NCBI RefSeq assembly: GCF_002285495.1
Contig: NZ_CP016786.1
Coordinates: forward strand, 2,184,001-2,248,000
Length of the DNA: 64,000 bases
DNA from: Clostridium isatidis
Lineage (GTDB): Bacteria; Bacillota; Clostridia; Clostridiales; Clostridiaceae
Reading direction: 5' to 3'
Positions within the stretch are counted from its first letter, which is position 1. Each line of letters begins with the position of its first letter. Below the pieces are notes generated by a model. The model saw nothing but the letters and a program-made list of their open reading frames with translations. It searched no databases and was not told the DNA's origin. Below, one piece after another: positions 35,037-43,814 of this stretch. Made by a program: the position numbers and the translations under genes.

Positions 35037-35378
35037 TTAATAACAGACAATTTCCTTAATAAAAAACTCCCTGCCCCCTAGTATTTCATAGTTTTTACTA
35101 TTACATTTGGGGCATATTCCTTTGTTCTTAATTAAAGCAAAAACCTTATTACAATCTTTACATAAGGCGTTGGCAGGCAGTACTTGTATTTCTAGTTTTG
35201 AATCTTCTAAGATGCTTCCTTCTATTGCTGCTGGATATAGATTTTTCATATATCTAGGAACTACAGAGGAGAGTTCCCCTATCTGTAAGACTAGAGTTTC
35301 AATTTTCTTTACATCATTTTCCCTTGCAAACTTTTCTACAGTTTTAACCACCTCAAATAAAACACCTATTTCATGCAT
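35037..35378 (-). CDS. hypA: Nickel metallochaperone HypA
   Basis: A 113-residue protein starting MHEIG, whose His2 is the nickel ligand. The zinc-ribbon follows with CKDC and CPKC pairs, and the mid-region LVLQIGELSSVVP is typical. It delivers nickel with HypB to a nickel enzyme, classically [NiFe] hydrogenase. The frame is open to 35393, but ATG 35378 gives the required MHE start and follows GGAGAG. hypB is two genes upstream in the same operon, and hypC-F are absent from the window. Confidence 0.94.
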   Translation of the reverse strand: MHEIGVLFEVVKTVEKFARENDVKKIETLVLQIGELSSVVPRYMKNLYPAAIEGSILEDSKLEIQVLPANALCKDCNKVFALIKNKGICPKCNSKNYEILGGREFFIKEIVCY

Positions 35379-35402
35379 ATAAACTCTCCTCAATACTAAA
35401 TA

Positions 35403-38084
35403 CTATCTGCTCCTCTTTAATACTTTCTTAGCCTTTTTAAGGACAATTCTTCCCTTACGCTTAATAACATTTTTAATAACTACTGGCTTTAGATCTTCAA
35501 AGGCAACCCCTTCTGCATCATATTTTCTAACGAGAGAAATGGCATCAAATTTACATCTTGTTGTGCAGGCACCACAGCCTACACATAAGAATTCATCAAC
35601 AACCGTTGCTCCACAGCTTAGGCAGCGCTCTGTTTCCTTTTTAAGCTGTTCTTCTGTAAAGGTTAGTCTTAAGTCCTTAAAGCTTTCCCTTGCCTTTTTA
35701 CCATCTACATGATTTGTCCTCTGCCTTGGAATATTATCATAGCCTTCAAGAAGAATATTCTCCTTATCAAAGGCCTTATATTTCCTTCTGTCACGGCCTA
35801 TTACTAGGCTTTGACCTGGATGAACAAAGCGATGAATGGAAATTGCCCCTTCCTTTCCTGCCGCTATGGCATCAATAGCAAATTTAGGCCCTGTAAATAC
35901 ATCTCCTCCTACAAAAACATCCTTTTCCTCAGTCTGATAAGTAAAGGAATCTGCCTTTACTGTATTATTAGGATTTAATTCTATCTTGCTGCCTTCAAGG
36001 AGACCGCCCCAGTCAATAGCTTGTCCAACAGAAAGAATTATTGTATCAGCCTTAACTGTTATAGTTTCTTCCTCATCATATTTTGGATTAAATTTATTAT
36101 TTTCATCAAAGACTGAAAGGCACTTTTTAAATTCTATTCCTTTTACCTTTCCATCTTCTGTTATTATTCTCTTTGGTCCCCAGGAGTTGTTTATTATAAT
36201 TCCTTCAGATAAACTTTCTTCAATCTCTTCCTCTAAAGCTGGCATTTCTTCTGGCTTTTCTAAGCAGTAGATGCTAATCTTCTTTCCTCCAGCCCTTACT
36301 GCTGTTCTTGCTACATCTATGGCAACATTGCCTCCTCCTATTACAACTACATCTTCCTTAAGCTCTAGCTTTTCCCCTAAATTAACCTTTCGCAAGAAAT
36401 CAATTCCTGAAATAACTCCTTCTGCCTCTTCTCCCTCTATTCCAAGCTTCCTTCCTGCCTGAGCACCAATTGCTATATAAAAGGCTTCATAGCCTTCCTC
36501 TCTTAAATCTTGCAATCTTAAATCCTTACCAACTTCAATTCCTGTTTTAAATTCAACTCCCAATTCTTTTAGGATATTAATTTCAGCCTCAACTACATTT
36601 TTTTCTAATCTAAAGGACGGAATTCCTAAGGTAAGCATACCCCCTAAGACCCTTTCCTTTTCAAATACTGTTACCTTATAGCCCTCAACAGCCAAGTAAT
36701 AAGCACAGGAAAGGCCTGCTGCTCCAGAACCTACTACTGCAATTTTTTTATTATAGTTATTTTTTATCTTAGGAATAAATCTGTGTTCTGCATTTAAGTC
36801 CTGTTCTGCAATAAATTTCTTTATTTCATCTATGGCAATAGGGTCATCTATATCTCCCCTAGTGCAGGCTGATTCGCATTTTCTTGGGCATATCCTTCCA
36901 CAGACTGCTGGGAAAGGATTTTCCTTTTTAATTAATTCTAAGGCCTCCCTATATCTTCCCTGGGAAGCTAATTTTATATACCCTTGAACTGCTATATGGG
37001 CAGGGCATTCTGTCTTACAAGGACTTGTTCCCCTCTCAGTTACATTTTCCCTATTAATTCTATAGTCTGAATTCCACTTATCAGGTCCCCATTCTGTATC
37101 CCTTGGAGTTTCATATTCCTTTTCCTCAGGAGGATTAATTTCACATAATTTTGGTCCTAACTTTAGGGCATTAACTGGACATACTGCCACACATTCTCCA
37201 CAGGCAACGCATTTATCCTTATTGACTGAAGAAACATAATTTGAGCGGACCATATCAGAATTTTTAAACATTCCAGCAGATCTTAAGGAAAGGCAGGAAC
37301 AGCCGCAGCAGTTACAAATAGCATGGGTTTTGCCTGAACCATCAAGGTTTGGTATTTGATGCATAAGCCCATTTTCTTCAGCCCTTCTTATTATTTCAAA
37401 GGCTTCTTCCCTGCTTATTTGACGGCCTCTGCCTGTTCTAATATAATACTCAGCAGCATGTCCCATTTGAATGCACATGTCTTCTGCCAAGTGGCCGCAG
37501 CCTTCTCCCATTACCCTTCTTGATACACGGCAAGAACAGTCTGAAACACTAAAGATAGTATTGTCGTTAAGGTATTTTGAAACTTCCTCATAGGAAGCCC
37601 TTCTTGTTTCTCCATCAATTGCCTTTTCTATAGGAATAACTCTCATTAAGCCCACTCCTACTGGAAAGGCTCCTGCTGACTTAGGTCCCCTTACCCTTCC
37701 ATAAGCTTCAAAGGCCTCTGCAATTTGAGGGTATTTTTCAACATTCTTTTTGTTATTAACCATCATTTCCATAATGCCTGGAACCCAAGTGTCATACCAG
37801 AAAGTATCAACTCCATTTATATTGTTAACAAAACATACTCCTACCTCTGCTAATTGGTATAGAAGTCTCTCTGTTTCTTCTACTGATTTGCCGCATTTTG
37901 GAGCAAGTTCCTTTGCAGTAGTTTTTTCTCTTATCTTCATGCAAAGAGCAACTTCTGCCATTTCATCAGTTACAACCGGTTCCAAAATTAAATATTCTGG
38001 ATCTGTTGCCTTTATTTCATTTTTTGAGCCACGCTTCTTTCTGCTTATATGATTAGCCAGATCCAGCACCTTTTCTTTTACCAT
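35403..38084 (-). CDS. Large Fe-S / FAD-NAD(P)H oxidoreductase (GltD/AegA-like core)
   Basis: An 893-residue multidomain protein. Residues about 1-110 look like a winged-helix region. About 180-265 contain many cysteines (SDCSCR, CGHLAEDMC, CNCCGCSC). About 290-303 is a ferredoxin cluster (CVACGECVAVCP). About 356-410 resemble the GltD Fe-S region (CKTECPAHIAVQG, CGRICPRKCESAC). FAD binding is at 449-460 (VVGSGAAGLSC), NAD(P)H binding near 590 (VIGGGNVAIDVA), and the tail holds another cluster (CVGCGACTTRC). It likely moves electrons between NAD(P)H and ferredoxin-like partners. Its place between hypB and hypA suggests a link to nickel enzyme maturation or to a hydrogenase elsewhere. Confidence 0.82.
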   Translation of the reverse strand: MVKEKVLDLANHISRKKRGSKNEIKATDPEYLILEPVVTDEMAEVALCMKIREKTTAKELAPKCGKSVEETERLLYQLAEVGVCFVNNINGVDTFWYDTWVPGIMEMMVNNKKNVEKYPQIAEAFEAYGRVRGPKSAGAFPVGVGLMRVIPIEKAIDGETRRASYEEVSKYLNDNTIFSVSDCSCRVSRRVMGEGCGHLAEDMCIQMGHAAEYYIRTGRGRQISREEAFEIIRRAEENGLMHQIPNLDGSGKTHAICNCCGCSCLSLRSAGMFKNSDMVRSNYVSSVNKDKCVACGECVAVCPVNALKLGPKLCEINPPEEKEYETPRDTEWGPDKWNSDYRINRENVTERGTSPCKTECPAHIAVQGYIKLASQGRYREALELIKKENPFPAVCGRICPRKCESACTRGDIDDPIAIDEIKKFIAEQDLNAEHRFIPKIKNNYNKKIAVVGSGAAGLSCAYYLAVEGYKVTVFEKERVLGGMLTLGIPSFRLEKNVVEAEINILKELGVEFKTGIEVGKDLRLQDLREEGYEAFYIAIGAQAGRKLGIEGEEAEGVISGIDFLRKVNLGEKLELKEDVVVIGGGNVAIDVARTAVRAGGKKISIYCLEKPEEMPALEEEIEESLSEGIIINNSWGPKRIITEDGKVKGIEFKKCLSVFDENNKFNPKYDEEETITVKADTIILSVGQAIDWGGLLEGSKIELNPNNTVKADSFTYQTEEKDVFVGGDVFTGPKFAIDAIAAGKEGAISIHRFVHPGQSLVIGRDRRKYKAFDKENILLEGYDNIPRQRTNHVDGKKARESFKDLRLTFTEEQLKKETERCLSCGATVVDEFLCVGCGACTTRCKFDAISLVRKYDAEGVAFEDLKPVVIKNVIKRKGRIVLKKAKKVLKRSR

Positions 38085-38111
38085 ATAACCCTATCCTCCA
38101 TTTTTCTTACT

Positions 38112-38783
38112 TTAGCCTTCATTCCAATTTTTAATTTCCCTGCGAAGCCAGTCTGAAAACTTATCTATTCCTTCTCCCGTCCTTGCTGATATAGGAATTA
38201 TTTCTGCCTTTGGATTTAACTTCTTAATACGTTCTTTGCAGGCTTCTAGGTCAAAGTCAAAATAATTTAAAACATCAATCTTATTAATTAATACAAGGTC
38301 TACAACAGAAAACATTAAAGGATACTTTAAAGGCTTGTCATCGCCTTCTGGAACACTTAAAATCATTATGCTTTTTGAGGCTCCAGTATCAAATTCTGCA
38401 GGACATACTAAGTTTCCTACGTTTTCTAAGATTGCTAAGTCAATATCTTCAGTTCCTAGAGCTGTAAGTCCCTGTCTTGTCATATCTGCATCAAGATGGC
38501 ACATTCCTCCAGTATGCAGCTGAATGACTTTAACACCAGTTTCAGAAATTGTATGAGCATCAACATCTGAATCTATATCTGCTTCCATTACTCCAATTCT
38601 TATATCCTTTTTTAAGTTATTTATTGTTTTAGTCAAAGTTGTGGTCTTTCCTGAACCAGGTGAGGACATCACATTTAGCAAGAAAGTTTTTTCCTTTTTT
38701 AATTCCTCCCTAAGTAAATCTGCCTGCCTATTGTTATCTTCAAAAACACTTTGCTTTATCTCAAGTACCCTAAATTCCGCCAT
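38112..38783 (-). CDS. hypB: Hydrogenase/urease nickel GTPase HypB
   Basis: A 223-residue SIMIBI GTPase with P-loop SSPGSGKTTTL (about residues 40-50), metal-site segment HTGGMCHLDADM, ENVGNLVCPAEFD, and NKIDVL for guanine binding. It provides the energy-dependent step of nickel insertion with HypA. It lacks the histidine-rich N-terminal stretch that stores nickel in some homologues. It is the first gene of the five-gene nickel operon, with GGAGG before the ATG. Confidence 0.94.
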   Translation of the reverse strand: MAEFRVLEIKQSVFEDNNRQADLLREELKKEKTFLLNVMSSPGSGKTTTLTKTINNLKKDIRIGVMEADIDSDVDAHTISETGVKVIQLHTGGMCHLDADMTRQGLTALGTEDIDLAILENVGNLVCPAEFDTGASKSIMILSVPEGDDKPLKYPLMFSVVDLVLINKIDVLNYFDFDLEACKERIKKLNPKAEIIPISARTGEGIDKFSDWLRREIKNWNEG

Positions 38784-38910
38784 ATTATACCTCCATCAAT
38801 AAATTTGTTTTTAAAAAATATGCCTTTGATAAAAGCTTAACATTCTAAATTTTATATGTCAATATTTACCAATTACTCCTTTTATACTTTTCTACAAAGC
38901 TTTATAAAGT

Positions 38911-38958
38911 AAAAAAAACTTCAACCATATTAACAATTAAGTTAATTATTGATTGAAG
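38911..38958 (-). terminator. Terminator after the VanS-like gene
   Basis: CTTCAACC...TTAA (38919-38940) pairs imperfectly with TTAA...GATTGAAG (38942-38958). On the minus strand it is followed by eight T residues. Confidence 0.75.
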
Positions 38959-38968
38959 GTATATATAT

Positions 38969-40087
38969 TTATTCTTCCATTGGCAATTTAACTTCAAATA
39001 CAGTCTTATCATCATCACTATAGGCAGATATTTTTCCACCATGAAGCTCAACAATATTTTTAGTTATTGCTAAGCCTAGGCCTGATCCACCCTTATTGCT
39101 GTTTCTTGATTTTTCTATTCTATAAAATCTATCAAATATGTAAGGCAGATCTACTGAAGGTATTGCTTCACCATAATTTATTACCTGAACTACTGCCATA
39201 TCCTCTTCTGCCCTTGTAACTATATCTACATAATAGCCTTCTTGACCATACTTAATTGCATTGGAAAGGAGATTTTCAAAGACACGAACTAATTTTTCTC
39301 CATCTCCCTTTACAATTAATTTATCCTCTGAAAAATTTATCCTTGCCTCCATATCTGCCTTTTTAAATTGATATTCAAAATAAGCAGTTACCTGCCCTAC
39401 TAATTCAACTAAATTAATAATGCTTTTATTTAATTTAATGCTGTTATTCTGCATTTTGGTAAGCTCAAATAAATCATTAATAAGCAGGCTTAGGCTCTTT
39501 GCTTTTTCATAGGCAATACTTGCATAGTATCTAAGACGTACTTCATCTTCATATTTATCCTTATCTATAATTTCTAAATAGCCCATTATTGAGGTTAGTG
39601 GAGTTCTTAAGTCATGAGAAACATTGGTTATTAAATCATTTTTTGTTTTTTGAGCTATTCTTTCTTCTATTGTTCTCTCCTTAAGCTTTCTTGAAATACT
39701 GTTAATATTATCAGCTAAAATTTTCATATCATTATTTATATCAACTTCTATTAACCTGTCTAAATCACCATCGGCCATTATTTCTGTTTGATCTATTATA
39801 TCTACCAGACTTTTGGTTCTTCTATAAGTTATTAATAGATAAAAAGAAATAAATACTAAAAAAATCATTATATAAGCAAAAATTCCATTAAAAAGAGTAT
39901 ATTTAATGGTACGCCAAAAATCCCAAATATACCAGACCAATGTAGAGGCTGTATATTTATATAAATAATTTAATATATTTTTTGTAAATATGAGAGTTAC
40001 TAGGGTTAATAATAGGGCATAAATTATATCCATTGCTGAGGATATAAGCATCTTTTTTAATCTTTTATTTTTCAATTTTATATCCAA
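38969..40087 (-). CDS. Sensor histidine kinase, VanS-like
   Basis: A 372-residue kinase with two transmembrane helices (about residues 10-34 and 70-88) with a short external loop, a HAMP-like linker, the phospho-histidine in NVSHDLRTPLTS, and an ATPase domain with NLLSNAIKYG and GGSGLGLAITKNIVELHGG. The reading frame overlaps the regulator gene by 23 bases. The TTG at 40087 is the longest start, but it abuts GGGGAG, so the ATG at 40051 is an alternative. It closes an operon with the response regulator and a VanY-like peptidase, so it probably senses cell-wall stress. Confidence 0.88.
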   Translation of the reverse strand: MDIKLKNKRLKKMLISSAMDIIYALLLTLVTLIFTKNILNYLYKYTASTLVWYIWDFWRTIKYTLFNGIFAYIMIFLVFISFYLLITYRRTKSLVDIIDQTEIMADGDLDRLIEVDINNDMKILADNINSISRKLKERTIEERIAQKTKNDLITNVSHDLRTPLTSIMGYLEIIDKDKYEDEVRLRYYASIAYEKAKSLSLLINDLFELTKMQNNSIKLNKSIINLVELVGQVTAYFEYQFKKADMEARINFSEDKLIVKGDGEKLVRVFENLLSNAIKYGQEGYYVDIVTRAEEDMAVVQVINYGEAIPSVDLPYIFDRFYRIEKSRNSNKGGSGLGLAITKNIVELHGGKISAYSDDDKTVFEVKLPMEE

Positions 40088-40757
40088 CTCCCCAAACTGT
40101 ATGAATTATTTTGTTGCCTTCCATATGTTGTTCTAATTTGTCCCTTAATCTGCTTATATGGACCATTACTGTATTATTTGATTGATAATATTTTTCCTTC
40201 CATACTTTTTCAAAGATTTCTTCTGTTGTAAAAACCCTGCCCCTATTGCTTGCAAGTAAATATAGGATTTCAAATTCCCTTGCAGTTAGGCCTATCTCCT
40301 TATCATCTATTGTTACCTTGTGCTGCATTTTATCTATGACCATTGATTCTATCCTAATTATATTATCTGAAGCCTGCATGCTATTATTCAAAAAGTAGGT
40401 TCTTCTAATTAAGGCCCTTACCCTGACTATAAGTTCTAAATGATTAAAGGGCTTGCAGACATAATCATCTGCTCCTGTCATTATTCCCTGAATTTTATCC
40501 ATATCCTCTGCCTTTGCACTCAGCATAAGAATTGGAATATTATATTTCCCCCTTACCCTTCTGCAGACTTCTAAACCGTCCATCCCTGGCATCATAATAT
40601 CTAGAACCATTAAATGGATTTCTTCCTTTTCTAATATTTCTAAGGCTTCTTCTCCATTTTTCGCTTTAATTACATCATAGCCTTCATTTAAAAGATTTAT
40701 CTCTAATAGATCTCTAATTTCCTTTTCATCATCTACCACTAAAATCTTATTTTTCAT
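40065..40757 (-). CDS. OmpR/VanR-like response regulator
   Basis: A 230-residue regulator. The receiver domain has the acidic pair DDEKE, phospho-Asp in LMVLDIMMPGMDGLE, and lysine in ICKPFN-type KPFNHLEL. The C-terminal winged helix (about residues 130-230) ends IIHTVWGVGYKIEK. It is the partner of the overlapping kinase and follows the VanY-like gene by 18 bases. The nearest described groups are VanR of vanG-type clusters, though no D-Ala-D-Ser ligase gene is present here. Confidence 0.92.
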   Translation of the reverse strand: MKNKILVVDDEKEIRDLLEINLLNEGYDVIKAKNGEEALEILEKEEIHLMVLDIMMPGMDGLEVCRRVRGKYNIPILMLSAKAEDMDKIQGIMTGADDYVCKPFNHLELIVRVRALIRRTYFLNNSMQASDNIIRIESMVIDKMQHKVTIDDKEIGLTAREFEILYLLASNRGRVFTTEEIFEKVWKEKYYQSNNTVMVHISRLRDKLEQHMEGNKIIHTVWGVGYKIEK

Positions 40758-40775
40758 TGTAACCTCCCATATAGC

Positions 40776-41483
40776 CTAAAGGCCTAAATATTCTTCTAAG
40801 GTGATATTATTCTCATATATATATTTAGCTGCTTCCTTACCAACATACCTAATATGCCAAGGCTCATAGGCTATTCCTGTAATATCTTCCTTTCCATAAG
40901 GATATCTTATAATAAATCCAAACTTATGACAATTTTCTTCAAGCCAAATTGCTTCCCTTGAACCCTGAGTTAAAAAATTTTCTTCATTGGTGATATCAAT
41001 GGCTAAGCCTGTTTGATGCTCACTAAAGCCTGGCTTTGCTACATAGGCTTCTGCCATTTCTTCTCCTTCTGATTTAACTCTTTTTTTATAAATTTTATTT
41101 TGAGTTTCATAGGATCTGTATCCAGAGTTTCCTAATAATATTATACCTTCTTTTCTAGCTGAATTTATTAAATTTTCTAAGTCTTCTACAATCCTTTTAT
41201 CCACATGTTTTTCTTCTCGGCTTATATCACTTGTAAATAAAATATCTGGTATAACTAACTCTTTTGGTTTATAGTCTTTACTTAATCCATAGTTTTTATT
41301 AACTAATACTAAATTTACTTCCTTTTCTAGTTCTTCCTTTGTATATTCATTAGAATTATTTACCTTAACTATGCCATCATAAAGCTCTGTCCCCTTATTT
41401 AAGGGAATTATATTATTTAATATAAAGTAAAAAATAACAGCTATTATAATAAGTATAATTATTTTTCTTATTTTCCTTTTCAT
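40776..41483 (-). CDS. D-alanyl-D-alanine carboxypeptidase, VanY family
   Basis: A 235-residue extracytoplasmic zinc peptidase anchored by one N-terminal helix (about residues 7-26). The catalytic pattern is SEHQTGLAID (H156, D163) with the later zinc histidine in YEPWHIRYVG and the substrate segment LGNSGYRSYETQ. It trims the terminal D-Ala of peptidoglycan stem peptides. It is the first gene of the operon with the VanR/VanS-like pair, so it is presumably induced by them. Confidence 0.9.
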   Translation of the reverse strand: MKRKIRKIIILIIIAVIFYFILNNIIPLNKGTELYDGIVKVNNSNEYTKEELEKEVNLVLVNKNYGLSKDYKPKELVIPDILFTSDISREEKHVDKRIVEDLENLINSARKEGIILLGNSGYRSYETQNKIYKKRVKSEGEEMAEAYVAKPGFSEHQTGLAIDITNEENFLTQGSREAIWLEENCHKFGFIIRYPYGKEDITGIAYEPWHIRYVGKEAAKYIYENNITLEEYLGL

Positions 41484-41663
41484 AATAATTGCTCCTCTTC
41501 TAAATCTCTTTATATAAATCTTAGAAGCTAGAGCTTACAAGTCTTATAAAAATTTCTTACGAAATCTTAAGTTAAAATTATATTTTTATTAAGCTATGTT
41601 TTTCTTAGGAGTAATTAGTAGAAAGATAATTTAAGTTCGTCAGCAATCTTAATTTATTACAAA

Positions 41664-41690
41664 AAAAGACCAGTTATTTACTGGTCTTTT
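41664..41690 (-). terminator. Terminator after the chemoreceptor gene
   Basis: AAAAGACCAGT (41664-41674) pairs with ACTGGTCTTTT (41680-41690). A T run follows on the minus strand. Confidence 0.85.
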
Positions 41691-41706
41691 AAATTTTAAT
41701 TATATA

Positions 41707-43404
41707 TTATAATTTAAATTTATTTATTCTATTTCTTAAACCCTTGGTCATGTTGCTTAACTCTTGGGCTGTAGCAGCTACTTCTTCTGTAGCAGCAGCC
41801 ATTTCTTCTGAAGAAGCCATAATTTCTTCTGCTGAGGCTGAAATTTCTTCTGATGTCGCAGAGGCTTGTTCAATATTATTTAATATAAATTCCTTATTTG
41901 AACCAATGAAATTGGCAGACGAATTTACTAACTGAATTTTTGGTACTATATCATTTATAGAAGCTACAATTCTTTCAAAGGAATTTATTGCATTGTTAAC
42001 TACAGTTATTTGCTCATTTAATTCATTACTCATAACTTTAGTTTTTTCTATCATTGAATCTTTACTCTTTTCTGTATCACTAACTAAGGCAGATATATTA
42101 TCGGAAGAAGTTTTAGATTGCTCTGCTAGTTTTCTTATTTCTTCTGCAACTACTGCAAAGCCCCTGCCTTGTTCCCCTGCCCTTGCTGCTTCTATTGATG
42201 CATTTAAGGCTAGAAGATTAGTTTGTTCAGCAATTTTGTTTATTAAATCTGTCATTTCACTTATATTATTAATCTTTTCACCTAAGTTATTAAACTGAAT
42301 AATAACTCCCTTAAAGGATTCCCTTATTTGATTTATTGCATCTACTAATGCCTGCATGCTCCTATTACTATCAGATGCCATAGTTCCAACAGTTTCTGAA
42401 GATTTTTCAACTCCTTGAATTAATTCAATAATTTCATTAATTTGTTCTCCAAAATTAGCAACTACAGTAGTTATTTCTATTAAATCTTCACTTTGGGAGG
42501 TTGTACCTTTTGTTACTTCTTCTATTGCAATTGAAACATTTCCTGAAGATACTGACATTTCTTCTGCTGTACTTGCTAAAGTTTCTGCCTTAAGATCTAT
42601 ATCATCTGAAACTTCTTTAACCTTTCTTATAACGGCTGATATTTCCTTTATTGTTTTTGATAAACTTCTCTTCAATAAAGCAAATTCATTATTGTCCTTT
42701 GTTTCTAAATCAACTGTAAAGTCTCCTGTTGCTAAAACTTCTAATTTATCATGCATATCTTTTGAAGCAAGTTTAATTATTCTAATAAATTGATAAGAGA
42801 ATAAAGAAAATACAAGAATTATTGCTCCTATTATAGCTAAAAAAGTTACTCTTGATCTAGTATAAAGACTATCACTTTCAATATAAAGGCTTGATGCCTT
42901 TTCAACATTATAAGTCTTTAATTTAAATAAGGCTTCTTCTGCCTTTACTGCAACCGCTGCCAGATTATTATAATCTTCTTCAGAAACCTCTTTTCCAGCA
43001 GCTAAATCTTTGTCTATCTTATCCCAATACTTTAAGTATTCTTCATAATTTGCCTTAAAATCATTTATATCTTTTAAATCTTCACTATCCTTAAAGGCAC
43101 TATTAAATTTCTGAAGGTATTTTTGAATATTTTCATTATGCTTAGCTATGCCGGCATTGTAACTAGTATCATGCTTATACATTTCCTTATGGGCTTCAAT
43201 TCTCATATTGGCGAATTCGCCCCTAATACCTACTCCAATTGACAAAGGATCTACACTTTCAGTATACATAACCTTTATATTTTCATTAATTTGACTTATG
43301 GTAAAATCTCCTACAAAACCTATAACAACTGCAAATACAACTGCTAATAATGATATAAAAAAAACACCTTTTGATAACTTTATATTTTTAAATTTACTAA
43401 TCAT
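41707..43404 (-). CDS. Methyl-accepting chemotaxis protein
   Basis: A 565-residue receptor: transmembrane helix 1 (about residues 12-34), an external four-helix-bundle sensor of about 150 residues, transmembrane helix 2 (about 185-207), HAMP, and a cytoplasmic coiled coil with the hairpin tip KIAEQTNLLALNASIEAARA, followed by GRGFAVVAEEIRKLAEQS. It signals through CheW/CheA, which are not in the window. The ligand cannot be inferred. The gene is transcribed alone and ends at a terminator. Confidence 0.95.
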   Translation of the reverse strand: MISKFKNIKLSKGVFFISLLAVVFAVVIGFVGDFTISQINENIKVMYTESVDPLSIGVGIRGEFANMRIEAHKEMYKHDTSYNAGIAKHNENIQKYLQKFNSAFKDSEDLKDINDFKANYEEYLKYWDKIDKDLAAGKEVSEEDYNNLAAVAVKAEEALFKLKTYNVEKASSLYIESDSLYTRSRVTFLAIIGAIILVFSLFSYQFIRIIKLASKDMHDKLEVLATGDFTVDLETKDNNEFALLKRSLSKTIKEISAVIRKVKEVSDDIDLKAETLASTAEEMSVSSGNVSIAIEEVTKGTTSQSEDLIEITTVVANFGEQINEIIELIQGVEKSSETVGTMASDSNRSMQALVDAINQIRESFKGVIIQFNNLGEKINNISEMTDLINKIAEQTNLLALNASIEAARAGEQGRGFAVVAEEIRKLAEQSKTSSDNISALVSDTEKSKDSMIEKTKVMSNELNEQITVVNNAINSFERIVASINDIVPKIQLVNSSANFIGSNKEFILNNIEQASATSEEISASAEEIMASSEEMAAATEEVAATAQELSNMTKGLRNRINKFKL

Positions 43405-43722
43405 AAGCTCCCACCTATTCTATTAAATATCTGATAAAAATACTAATTATTATTAACTTAAGTTTCTAAGTTTTTAGATATTTTTCTCCTACAAACTTAT
43501 ACAAGAGCCTAATTGTTCTTAAAGCTCTTGAATATTATTTTTATTTAATAATAATTATCATTAAATACCCTTTATTATTTTATCATAAATTCTATAAATT
43601 TCTAGCATTATTCTACCGAAGGAAAAAACTACTACAAATTCTAAATAAAAGCTATGATTATTTTAATAAAGGAAATTTACTTGGTTATAATAAGTCATAT
43701 GTATAAAAAGAATTAAATATCT
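43405..43722. other. Intergenic region between the chemoreceptor and guaC
   Basis: A 318-base AT-rich stretch serving divergent genes. It holds one 7-bp hairpin (CAAGAGC near 43502 with GCTCTTG near 43524) in the presumed leader of the chemoreceptor gene. It does not resemble a c-di-GMP or other riboswitch that I know. Nothing else stands out. Confidence 0.5.
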
Positions 43723-43751
43723 TTGACATATTTATAAAATCTATGTATAAT
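43723..43751 (+). promoter_or_regulatory. Sigma-A promoter of guaC
   Basis: TTGACA (43723-43728) and TATAAT (43746-43751), both perfect consensus hexamers with a 17-base spacer. A leader of about 55 bases follows. Confidence 0.88.
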
Positions 43752-43814
43752 AATCCTTGTATACGAACTATAATTTAATTTCAATAAAAAATATTCGCAT
43801 ATAGGAGTATGATA

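Noticed and set aside
43752..43814. Purine riboswitch in the guaC leader
   Set aside because: The leader is too short and lacks the conserved core bases of purine riboswitches; only a weak TATACGAA/TTCGCATATA pairing is seen.
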